Origin: Gemmatimonadaceae bacterium
GTDB lineage: Bacteria > Gemmatimonadota > Gemmatimonadetes > Gemmatimonadales > Gemmatimonadaceae
DNA: 64,000 bases
Direction: 5' to 3'
Assembly (NCBI GenBank): GCA_035533755.1
Contig: DATLTC010000056.1
Location: 31,446-95,445, forward strand
The position numbers and the translations under genes were made by a program. Below, piece by piece: positions 27,702 through 35,076 of the stretch. Numbering within the stretch: position 1 is the stretch's first letter; each line of letters starts with the position of its first letter. The notes beneath the pieces were generated by a model, which saw only the letters and a list, made by a program, of their open reading frames with translations, was not told where the DNA came from and searched no databases.

Positions 27702-27857
27702 GCGCTGACTGCCAGTATCCTCATCATCGACAGGATCCGAGCTCGTGAAGACAGCCGCGCCAAGGGCGGCCGCACGCTGGCCGTGGTAGTGGGCGGCCGG
27801 TGGACCAGCGTGGAGTACATCGCGGCGCTTCTGGTGGCCTTCGCGGTGGCGGCGTGG
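27702..27857 (+). pseudogene. MenA-like prenyltransferase remnant
   Basis: A plus-strand open stretch of about 52 codons reads ...IIDRIRAREDSRAKGGRTLA... and then VEYIAALLVAFAVA. It resembles the second Asp-rich loop of 1,4-dihydroxy-2-naphthoate prenyltransferase MenA (N-N-x-R-D-x-x-x-D-x-x-x-G-K-R-T-L-A-V-R) and the next membrane helix. The usual NNxRD has become IDRIR, and neither the first Asp motif nor the remaining helices are nearby. It is most likely a decayed fragment; an intact menA would be expected elsewhere if menaquinone is made. Confidence 0.5.
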
Positions 27858-27872
27858 CGCTCCGGGCGCGGG

Positions 27873-28010
27873 GGATCCGGAATCCAGGTGACATGGCCCG
27901 CGGGGTTGCGGGCGCTGGCCGTGAGCGTGATCGGCGAGTTGCACGGCGGCCACACGCACGTGGCAATCACCCCGAAGGCGCCTCGCGCCGGGCCGGAGGT
28001 GCTGTTGGCC
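27873..28010 (+). pseudogene. Possible histidine-kinase ATPase-domain remnant
   Basis: In the same plus-strand frame after the MenA-like piece, LRALAVSVIGELHGGHTHV followed by a proline/glycine segment resembles the C-terminal end of HATPase_c domains (G-L-A-L-V-x-x-I-V-E-x-H-G-G-x-I-x-V-x-S). No start, phospho-acceptor His or receiver accompanies it. The match is short and could be chance. Confidence 0.3.
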
Positions 28011-28020
28011 CCGTGGCGTC

Positions 28021-28863
28021 TCATCCCTCGCCCTCGAACACGGCGGCACGCTTGTCGAAGAACGCGTTGAGGCCATCCGAGAAATCCGGACCGTCAGCGG
28101 AGCGGACGAGGTGTTGCAGCTCCTCGTCCAGATGGTAGTCGAGCTGGTCGACGCCGGCCGCCTGGTTGATGAGGCTCTTGGCCACCGCGTAGGCCTTGGT
28201 GGGACCGGCGGCGATGCGCTGGGCGATCGCCATCACGTCGGCGTCGAACTGCTGGCGCGGGAAGACGTCGTTGATGAGGCGAAGGTCCTTGGCCTCCGCG
28301 GCGCCGAGCCGCGGGTTGAGCAGGACGAGCCCCATGGCCATGCGCAGTCCGATCAGCCGCGGGAGGAAGAAGGTGGAGCTCTCGGCGCCGGTGAGTCCCG
28401 TCTTGTGGTATGCCCACTCGAAGGTGGCGCGGTCCGACGCGAACACCAGGTCGCAGGCCATGGCGATGCCGAAGCCGCCGGCCGCCGCCACGCCGTCCAC
28501 CGCGGCGATGAACGGCTTGGGGGCGCGCTTGATCTCCGAGATCGTGCTGTGGATGTACTCGAGGATCTCCTTGAAGCTGTCGCCGAATCCCGGGGGGGCG
28601 GCGGTGCCGTCGGGGCGGAGGTAGCCGAAGTCCTGCGGCGAGCCCTGGGCGCGGATGTATTTGAGGTCTGCGCCGCTGCAGAAGATGCCGTTGGTGCCGC
28701 GCACGATCACGCAGCGCACGTCCGCGGCGCGCGCCAGCTGCAATCCGGCTTTCCGGAAATCGCGCGCCGTCTCCACGTCCATGGAGTTGAACCGATCGGG
28801 CCGATCGATGACGAGGGTGCCCACCGGGCCGTCGCGTTCTATATGGATGTGTTCCATGGCCAT
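28021..28863 (-). CDS. Enoyl-CoA hydratase/isomerase (crotonase) family protein
   Basis: A 280-residue crotonase-fold enzyme. The oxyanion-hole motifs GIFCSGADLKYI and VDGVAAAGGFGIAMACDLVFAS are clear, as is GLRMAMGLVLLNPRLGAAEA. Where many hydratases have GGTQRLPR this one has SSTFFLPR, so the exact reaction (hydratase, isomerase or other) is open. It follows hypE by 13 bp on the same strand and is the last gene of the hypCDE operon, an unexpected partner. Start ATG 28863 has a GGGAG site 8 bp upstream; a second in-frame ATG lies at 28857. Confidence 0.85.
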   Translation of the reverse strand: MAMEHIHIERDGPVGTLVIDRPDRFNSMDVETARDFRKAGLQLARAADVRCVIVRGTNGIFCSGADLKYIRAQGSPQDFGYLRPDGTAAPPGFGDSFKEILEYIHSTISEIKRAPKPFIAAVDGVAAAGGFGIAMACDLVFASDRATFEWAYHKTGLTGAESSTFFLPRLIGLRMAMGLVLLNPRLGAAEAKDLRLINDVFPRQQFDADVMAIAQRIAAGPTKAYAVAKSLINQAAGVDQLDYHLDEELQHLVRSADGPDFSDGLNAFFDKRAAVFEGEG

Positions 28864-28876
28864 GGCGGCGCTCCCG

Positions 28877-29950
28877 TCAGCAGATGCGCGGCAGCAACTC
28901 ACCCTCGTACTCCGAGAGCAGGCGCTTGCCGAGCCCGGTGTCCAGCACCACGTCGCCGACGCGTGTGCTCACGCATTCGCCGATCACGGCGGCATTCACG
29001 CCGGAGGCGTGCCCGCGCAACGCGTCGAGCACCGCGGCGACCGTCGCGTCGTCGCCGCGCACGCCGAGCACCGCCTTGCCCTCGTTGGCCACGTGCAGCG
29101 GGTCGAGGCCAAGCATCTCGGCCACGGCGCGGACCACCGGGTTCACCGGCACGTCCGCCTCGCGGATGTAAATGCCCACGCCGCCCTTCTCGGCCATCTC
29201 GTGCAGGGCGCTGGACAGGCCGCCGCGCGTCGGGTCCTTCATCGCCGACACGGCGCCGCGGCCGGCAGCGAGGGCGCTGCGGATCATCCCGTTGATCGGC
29301 GCGACGTCCGACGACAGCTCGGCGTCGATGGCCAGGTGGTGGCGATGCGCCATCAACGCCATGCCGTGATCGCCCACATTGCCGGTGACGATGATCCGGT
29401 CGCCCACCTGCAATCCGGAGTCGCGCACGATGTGGTCGGCCACGGCCACGCCGGTGGTGTTGATCACCACGCCATCGAGTTCGCCGCGTCCCATCACCTT
29501 GGTGTCGCCGGTGACGACGGTGGTGCCGGCCTCGCGGCAGGTGTCGACCATGGACTGCTGCACGCGCTCGAGATCGGCGAAGGTGAACCCCTCCTCGACG
29601 ATGAGCGCGCAGGTGAGGCCCAGGGGTTCGGTGGCGCCCATCATCGCCAGATCGTTGACCGTGCCGGCCACGGCGAGGCGTCCGATGTCGCCGCCCGGGA
29701 AGAACACCGGCTGCACGACGTGCGAATCGGTGGTCACGACCAGCCATCGGTCGCCCAGGCGGAGCGCGGCGCCGTCGTCCATGGCGGCGATGCCGAAGCC
29801 GTCCACGGCGATGTCAATGAATCCGCGGGTGAGGGTCTCCTGGATCAACCGGCGCATGGCGCGGCCGCCGGCGCCGTGCTTCATGACGATCGTCGGGTCG
29901 CGACGGCCGGAGTGGGCGCGGACCGCGTCGTCGTTGATGGCGGTGCTCAT
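28877..29950 (-). CDS. hypE: Hydrogenase maturation protein HypE
   Basis: A 357-residue ATP-dependent dehydratase that turns the carbamoyl group on its C-terminal Cys into the cyanide ligand of the [NiFe] centre. The protein ends in PRIC, the required C-terminal Cys. KHGAGGRAM near the N-terminus, GDTKVMGRGELDGV and KDPTRGGL are typical of the PurM-like fold. ATGA overlap with hypD. Confidence 0.95.
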   Translation of the reverse strand: MSTAINDDAVRAHSGRRDPTIVMKHGAGGRAMRRLIQETLTRGFIDIAVDGFGIAAMDDGAALRLGDRWLVVTTDSHVVQPVFFPGGDIGRLAVAGTVNDLAMMGATEPLGLTCALIVEEGFTFADLERVQQSMVDTCREAGTTVVTGDTKVMGRGELDGVVINTTGVAVADHIVRDSGLQVGDRIIVTGNVGDHGMALMAHRHHLAIDAELSSDVAPINGMIRSALAAGRGAVSAMKDPTRGGLSSALHEMAEKGGVGIYIREADVPVNPVVRAVAEMLGLDPLHVANEGKAVLGVRGDDATVAAVLDALRGHASGVNAAVIGECVSTRVGDVVLDTGLGKRLLSEYEGELLPRIC

Positions 29951-31092
29951 AGCCTGGGGTGCCCTCCGTACTGGTGCCAGATGCGGCAGGTTCCTTCGCT
30001 GCTCACCATGCAGGCGCCCACCGGCGCGTCGGGCACGCACTCCTTGCCGAACAGCGCGCACTTCTCGGGCGACGAGATGCCGGCCATGATGTCGCCGCAG
30101 ACGCACAGTTGCGTGAGGGCGGGCGGTGCCTGCGTCCAGAGCCGCTTGAGGTCGATCTTGAACTGGCGGCGCGCGTCGAGGCGCGCATACTCGTCGCGCA
30201 GGCGGAGATTGCCGTTGGGTACGTGGGCGATGCCGCGCCAGTTGCCGCCGGTGGTGCGGAACACGCGCCAGAGTTGCTGCTGCGCCACGCGATTGCCGTC
30301 GCGCGTCACGCAGCGAGGGAAGGCATTCACCACGCGGTGATCCTTGTCGCGGATCAACTCCACGAGTTGCGCGAGTCCGGCCAGAATGTCGAGCGGCTCG
30401 AAGCCCGCGACGACCACGGGGATGCCGTGCCGCTCCACGAACCGTTCAAAGATGCCCCAGCCGGTGATCGTCGCCGCGTGTCCGGCGGCGAGGAAGCCCT
30501 CGATGCGCGTGTCGGGCATCTCGGCCACGATCTCCATGACCGGCGGGATGTACTTGTGCGCCGAGAGCACGTAGAAGTTGGGCGGCGGGTCGTTGACGAT
30601 GATCGCCGCCGTGGCCACGGCGGTGGTCTCGAATCCGCTGGCAAAGAAGACCACGGGCTCGTTGGACTCGCGCGCGATGTCCACCGCCTGCGCGGCGCTG
30701 TACACCACGTCCACGTGCCCGCCCATCGACTGGACCTCGGCCAGCGACCGCACCGTGCCCGGCACGCGCAGCATGTCGCCGTAGGTGACCACGCGCACAC
30801 CGTCCTCGGCGAGCACCACGGCCTCGTCCACCTCGGGCAGATCGGTGACGCACACCGGGCATCCCGGGCCCATGATCACATCGAGCGCGTCGGGGAAGGT
30901 GGCGCGCAGCCCGAACTTGGCGATCGACTGCTCGTGGCTGCCGCAGACGTGCATCACCGTGACCGGGGTGCGGCCGATCTGCGCGCAGGTGTGGCCGATG
31001 GCGTCGGCGAGCGCGCGGGCGCGGGCCGGATCGCGGAACTTGAGTTCTTCGGCGCCCTTGGGGCGCGTGGCTGCGCCGGCGGCGTCAGGCAC
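29947..31092 (-). CDS. hypD: Hydrogenase maturation protein HypD
   Basis: A 381-residue iron-sulfur scaffold for the Fe(CN)2CO unit. It has the conserved CGSHE, GPGCPVCVT, FFASGFETTA and the C-terminal 4Fe-4S ligand region (CVCGDIMAG through GACMVSSEGTC). It overlaps hypC by 8 bp. Together hypC, hypD and hypE build the iron part of the active site for the hydrogenase encoded 18 kb away. Confidence 0.95.
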   Translation of the reverse strand: MPDAAGAATRPKGAEELKFRDPARARALADAIGHTCAQIGRTPVTVMHVCGSHEQSIAKFGLRATFPDALDVIMGPGCPVCVTDLPEVDEAVVLAEDGVRVVTYGDMLRVPGTVRSLAEVQSMGGHVDVVYSAAQAVDIARESNEPVVFFASGFETTAVATAAIIVNDPPPNFYVLSAHKYIPPVMEIVAEMPDTRIEGFLAAGHAATITGWGIFERFVERHGIPVVVAGFEPLDILAGLAQLVELIRDKDHRVVNAFPRCVTRDGNRVAQQQLWRVFRTTGGNWRGIAHVPNGNLRLRDEYARLDARRQFKIDLKRLWTQAPPALTQLCVCGDIMAGISSPEKCALFGKECVPDAPVGACMVSSEGTCRIWHQYGGHPRL

Positions 31093-31399
31093 CGGGGGAA
31101 CCCGCGGACGGGTTGCGCGCCGTGGCGGGTGCGCTGGCGTGGATCTCGCCGCGCACGTCGGCCGCCATCATGTCGCTCTCGGCCTCGCGGAGCAGCAACT
31201 CGTAGAGCGCCAGCGTCTCGCCGATCTCGTCGTCAGGAATGCGGCGAATGGCGAACCCGACGTGGTTGAGGATGTAATCGCCGGGGGCGACGGGCTCGTC
31301 GATGACGTCGAGGCGCGTCTCGCGCTTCACGCCGAAGAAGTCCACCTGCGCGATCTGGCCGTTCACCGCGAGCACGCGGCCTGGCACACCAAGGCACAT
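31085..31399 (-). CDS. hypC: Hydrogenase maturation chaperone HypC
   Basis: A 104-residue chaperone that begins MCLGVPGRV; Cys2 is the residue that binds the iron unit and HypD. GDYILNHVGFAIRRI is the conserved middle section. The C-terminal extension of about 20 residues is longer than the E. coli protein. The ATG follows GGGAGGA. First gene of the hypCDE-crotonase operon, divergent from the multiheme operon. Confidence 0.95.
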   Translation of the reverse strand: MCLGVPGRVLAVNGQIAQVDFFGVKRETRLDVIDEPVAPGDYILNHVGFAIRRIPDDEIGETLALYELLLREAESDMMAADVRGEIHASAPATARNPSAGSPGA

Positions 31400-31736
31400 C
31401 GATCCTCCCACGTTCGTAGCGGCGGTGGACACCGCCGCATGGAGGCCAAGCTGGGAAAGCCGGCGCGGCGCGTCAGTCAGGCGAGTCGCTCGTGTTGTGT
31501 CGGGCAAATGCGCACAGCGTGGGGCGCGCGCGAGCCCGCGGGCAAACCCACGACATACGGGTCGGTGGAACCCGCACAAATCTCCGGCATCCTCCGACGG
31601 TTGCGCTGGACGTGGCACGGCACATTGCACCTCGCCTAGGAAGGCAATCCATGGCAATACACATGAAAATACGCGAGCAGCATCATCTCAAAACGTCACG
31701 AGTCCACGCGCCCCACGGAGTGCGGAGAACATGCGA
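31400..31736. promoter_or_regulatory. hypC / multiheme-operon divergent region
   Basis: A 337-bp non-coding stretch that must carry the hypC promoter and that of the plus-strand cytochrome operon. The part from 31541 aligns with the upstream region of the second cytochrome gene (separate entry). The immediate leader ends GGAGTGCGGAGAA, a sequence repeated before the second gene. Confidence 0.5.
31541..31629 (+). promoter_or_regulatory. Conserved upstream element, copy 1
   Basis: This stretch aligns without gaps to 33294-33382 in front of the paralogous gene. The core at 31575-31607 (starting CACAAATCTCCGGCATCC) matches at 30 of 33 positions. After a non-conserved 12-bp gap both copies have GCACATTGCA. 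The first 34 bp match at about 20 positions. The fixed spacing suggests a protein-binding site plus promoter or a structured leader. A TGGCAC lies before TTGCA in this copy only, one base off sigma-54 spacing. Confidence 0.6.
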
Positions 31737-33185
31737 ATGAGAGCCTCAATTGGTCCGGTTGCGGGGCGGCTGGCTGTGCTGTTGGTGGGCGCAGTGGTCG
31801 CTTCGTCGTGTACCAGCGAAAAGATCACGTATCGGAGTGAACCAAGCTTCACCACGCCCCCGGCTGCGGCCGGAAACTACGTCGGCTACGCGGACACCCT
31901 CACCAAGCAGACGGTGTGCGGAACGTGTCACGTGGATCAGCAGGCCAAATGGGTGACCACCAAGCACGCAAACGCATGGGCGGACCTGCAGGCCAGCGGG
32001 CACGCCGGCGCGTCCTGCGTGCCGTGCCACACGGTCGGCCCGAATGGGAACGCCGCGAGCGACACAATGGTTGGCTATGTCGCCACCAAGGACGCGCGGT
32101 ACGAGGACGTCCAGTGCGAGAGCTGTCACGGCGCCGGTCTCACGCACGTCACGGCCCCGGGACTCGGCAACCGTCCGCTGGCGTCGATCGCGGTTGACAC
32201 CGGCACGGCATTCGGCAACGGATGCGGCGAGTGCCACACGGGCAGTCACGACCCGTTCGTGGATGAATGGGTGAAGACGGCCGACGCCGGCCATGCCCAC
32301 CCCGAGGCGCATGCCTTGGGTAACGCCTCGTGCACGTATTGCCACGTTGGCCAGGACGCGCTCACCAAATGGGGCGTGAACACCAACTATGTGGAAGCGG
32401 GCCAGTCGGCCACGAACCCGATGACGATCACCTGCGCGGTCTGCCATGACCCGCACGGCGGTCCGAATACGGCGCAACTGCGCTACCCAATCAACGTGGC
32501 CGACACCGCCGGCAACCTCTGCATGCGGTGCCACCAGCGCAATGGCAAGCCGGCCGCGCCGGCCAGCTCGTATGCCCCGATGGCGCCGGAAGGTCCGGTG
32601 CTCCTCGGCTTCGCCGGCTGGTTCCCGCCCAACTATACCGGTCCCGACACCATCGTCGGTACGCATGGCTCGTCCGCCAATCCGAACCTCTGCGTGACCT
32701 GCCACATGGGCAAGATGACGGTGAACGACGCCAACGGCGCGTTGGTCACGAGCTACATGGGCCACACGTTTGCGGCCGCACCCTGTCTGGATGCCCAGGG
32801 TGTCCCGACCACCGGCGCGTGCGACATTTCCCAGCGGTCGTTCGCCGCTTGCGCGACCAGCGGCTGCCATGGCAGTCCGGCGGCTGCGCGCTCGGCGATG
32901 ACGGCCGTGGAGGGCCGCCTGGCCCTGCTCGATTCGGCGCTCAACAGCCAGTTGGTGCAGATCCCGGCCACCGAGTTGAAGAAGACGACGATGAACACCG
33001 CGATCGGGGCGAAGTTCAACCTCATGCTGGCGGAGAAGGTCGGGAGCGCGGAGCACAACCCGTTCCTGATGGAAACGCTGCTCACGAGCAGTATCAAGCA
33101 GGTCCAGATGGACTACGGGATCGCGCCCAAGATCAGCGTGAACCTGGCGAATATCCTCCCGCAGATGGCGGCCAACAACCGCTGA
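31737..33185 (+). CDS. Nine-heme lipoprotein cytochrome c, paralogue 1
   Basis: A 482-residue multiheme c-type cytochrome with a lipoprotein signal ending VVASSC (Cys25), so it is probably tethered to the outer membrane. It has eight CXXCH sites (CGTCH, CVPCH, CESCH, CGECH, CTYCH, CAVCH, CMRCH, CVTCH) and a ninth CX4CH site, CATSGCH. After the last heme site come about 110 residues without hemes that are also conserved in paralogue 2. ATG 31737 was preferred over 31731 because its spacing from GGAG equals that in paralogue 2 and the signal peptides then align residue for residue. First gene of the electron-transfer operon. Confidence 0.9.
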   Translation: MRASIGPVAGRLAVLLVGAVVASSCTSEKITYRSEPSFTTPPAAAGNYVGYADTLTKQTVCGTCHVDQQAKWVTTKHANAWADLQASGHAGASCVPCHTVGPNGNAASDTMVGYVATKDARYEDVQCESCHGAGLTHVTAPGLGNRPLASIAVDTGTAFGNGCGECHTGSHDPFVDEWVKTADAGHAHPEAHALGNASCTYCHVGQDALTKWGVNTNYVEAGQSATNPMTITCAVCHDPHGGPNTAQLRYPINVADTAGNLCMRCHQRNGKPAAPASSYAPMAPEGPVLLGFAGWFPPNYTGPDTIVGTHGSSANPNLCVTCHMGKMTVNDANGALVTSYMGHTFAAAPCLDAQGVPTTGACDISQRSFAACATSGCHGSPAAARSAMTAVEGRLALLDSALNSQLVQIPATELKKTTMNTAIGAKFNLMLAEKVGSAEHNPFLMETLLTSSIKQVQMDYGIAPKISVNLANILPQMAANNR

Positions 33186-33487
33186 TCGCGGGGGCTGGTG
33201 CGGGCGTACGGCGGGGTGCGGAGCTCTCAGAGCTCCGTACCCCGCTGTCGTATCCGGTCACCCCCGACAGGCGGGAACGCGTGGATGCGCCACGGTAAAC
33301 ACATGACACGTCTGTAGGCGTATGCCCCACAAATCTCCGGCATCCACTGACGGTGGCGCTACTTAGACGCCCGCACATTGCATCGCGCGGAGGTTGTCCG
33401 CACGAGCGATACAGTCACGGGATGCCACGCAGCGTGAGGTCGATGCAGTTCCCACGCCTCCCCCCATGGAGTGCGGAGAAACATCAC
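33186..33487. promoter_or_regulatory. Gap between the two nine-heme genes
   Basis: A 302-bp non-coding stretch. Near the start, GAGCTCTCAGAGCTC (33221-33235) is a small inverted repeat that could attenuate transcription from gene 1. The conserved element copy 2 occupies 33294-33382. The segment just before the gene again reads GGAGTGCGGAGAA. Confidence 0.45.
33294..33382 (+). promoter_or_regulatory. Conserved upstream element, copy 2
   Basis: Ungapped counterpart of 31541-31629. The core lies at 33328-33360 and GCACATTGCA at 33373-33382. Its presence before the second paralogue means each cytochrome gene may be controlled separately, even though the genes are in tandem. Confidence 0.6.
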
Positions 33488-34942
33488 ATGAAAACATCCA
33501 AGAGTCCGGTGCTGGCGCGGCTTGCCGCGGTGTTGGTTGCCGCGTTGGCCGCCTCCTCGTGCACCAGCGAGAAGCTCGTCTACCGGAACGAGCCGGGTTT
33601 CACCACGCCCTCGGCGGCGGCGGCGAACTTCGTGGGCTATGCCGATACCGTTACCAAGCAGACCGTGTGCGGCAACTGCCACGTGGACAAACAGACGCAG
33701 TGGGCGGGAACCAAGCATGCCACGGCGTGGGCCGATCTGCAGGCCAGCGGGCACGCCACCGCGGCCTGCGAGCCCTGCCATACCGTAAGCAAGAACGGCA
33801 ATGCGGCCACCAGTGATGCCGTGGGATACACGGCCACCAAGGATGCCCGGTACCATGACGTGCAATGCGAGAGTTGCCATGGCGCCGGCCTGGGCCACGT
33901 GTCCGCGCCCAGTCTGGCCAACACGCCGCTGGCGTCGATCGCCGTCGACACCGGGACCTCGTTCGGCAACGGCTGCGGCGAGTGCCACACCGGCACGCAC
34001 GAGCCGTTCGTGGACGAATGGAAGCTCTCGGGCCACGCGATCGTCGAAACTCGCGGCAGCGCGGCCACGAACGCGTCGTGCTACATGTGCCACAGCGGGC
34101 AGGGCGCGCTGGCGTCGTGGGGCATCAACACGAACTACGTGGAGAAGGCCGGACTCGGCGTGAAGCCCGTGGGCACCACCTGCGCCGTCTGCCACGACCC
34201 GCATGCCAACAACAACAGCGATCACCAGTTGCGGTTCCCGGTGGACGTGCCCGACGAAACGCAGAACCTGTGCATGAAGTGCCACCACCGCCGCGCCACG
34301 CCCGATCTGACGAGCGCGTCGAGCGGCGCGCACTCTCCGGAAGGGCCGACCCTGCTCGGCTACGCCGGGTGGATTCCGCCAAACATGTCCACGGTGGGTA
34401 CCGACACGATCGTCGCCACCCATGGCTCCGATCGGAATCCGGCGCTGTGCGCGACCTGTCACGTCAACCGGTTCACGGTCACTGATCCGGCCACGGGGAA
34501 CTTCGTCTTCCAGGCGACGGGGCACCTCTTCCTCGCCATTCCGTGCATCGACTCCACCGGCAAGCCAACGAATACGGACTGCGACATCTCGCAGCGGACG
34601 TTCGCGGCCTGCACGGGCAGCGGCTGCCACGGGTCGCCGGACGTCGCGAAGTCGTTGATGCTGACCGTCGAACAGCGGTTCAGCCTGCTCGACTCCACGC
34701 TCACCCACATGATTGCCAAGATCCCGTCCACCGAATTCAGCAATACCGACGGTCGGTACACCACGGGTGAGGGCGCCAAGTTCAACCTCAGCCTCTCGAG
34801 AGCGCCCGGGGCGTACGTGCACAATCCATTCCTCATCGAAGCGCTGATGACCGCGACGATCAAGCAGATCACGATCGATTACGGGATCCCGGCGGCCGAG
34901 AAGGTGAACCTGAACAATGTTCTGCAGAACCCGCAGCACTGA
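33488..34942 (+). CDS. Nine-heme lipoprotein cytochrome c, paralogue 2
   Basis: A 484-residue paralogue of the preceding gene. Lipoprotein signal ending LAASSC (Cys25); CXXCH sites CGNCH, CEPCH, CESCH, CGECH, CYMCH, CAVCH, CMKCH and CATCH; ninth site CTGSGCH of CX4CH type. The sequence matches paralogue 1 along its length, including EKxxYRxEPxFTTP after the lipid Cys, PLASIAVDTGT in the middle and the heme-free tail ending SIKQ/TIKQ...DYGI. Likely role: outer-membrane or extracellular electron carrier working with the barrel encoded next. Confidence 0.9.
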   Translation: MKTSKSPVLARLAAVLVAALAASSCTSEKLVYRNEPGFTTPSAAAANFVGYADTVTKQTVCGNCHVDKQTQWAGTKHATAWADLQASGHATAACEPCHTVSKNGNAATSDAVGYTATKDARYHDVQCESCHGAGLGHVSAPSLANTPLASIAVDTGTSFGNGCGECHTGTHEPFVDEWKLSGHAIVETRGSAATNASCYMCHSGQGALASWGINTNYVEKAGLGVKPVGTTCAVCHDPHANNNSDHQLRFPVDVPDETQNLCMKCHHRRATPDLTSASSGAHSPEGPTLLGYAGWIPPNMSTVGTDTIVATHGSDRNPALCATCHVNRFTVTDPATGNFVFQATGHLFLAIPCIDSTGKPTNTDCDISQRTFAACTGSGCHGSPDVAKSLMLTVEQRFSLLDSTLTHMIAKIPSTEFSNTDGRYTTGEGAKFNLSLSRAPGAYVHNPFLIEALMTATIKQITIDYGIPAAEKVNLNNVLQNPQH

Positions 34943-34984
34943 GCGGGACGAAGAGCCGAGACGTGATGATGCATAGCCATGGGG

Positions 34985-35016
34985 GCGGGCCGGGGAGGAA
35001 CACCTTCCCGGCCCGC
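34985..35016 (+). terminator. 14-bp hairpin before the barrel gene
   Basis: GCGGGCCGGGGAGG and CCTTCCCGGCCCGC pair over 14 bp with one G-U wobble around an AACA loop. There is no T-tract. It may partly terminate or stabilise the 3' end of the cytochrome transcripts, lowering expression of the downstream genes. Confidence 0.6.
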
Positions 35017-35076
35017 ACGTGCGCCGGGACCCGCGCGGCGACGACACGACGCATGCAGCAAGGACGGGAGCAAGCA

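Noticed and set aside
27555..28076. Minus-strand open frames in the 27.5-28.0 kb gap
   Set aside because: No domain similarity; the plus-strand remnants explain the interval better.
31541..31607. Upstream element read as a c-di-GMP riboswitch
   Set aside because: GGCAAACC is present in copy 1 only (GGTAAACA in copy 2) and there is no room for the second hairpin.
31613..31629. Sigma-54 promoter (TGGCAC ... TTGCA) before the first nine-heme gene
   Set aside because: The GG to GC spacing is one base too long and the TGGCAC half is absent from the otherwise aligned second copy.
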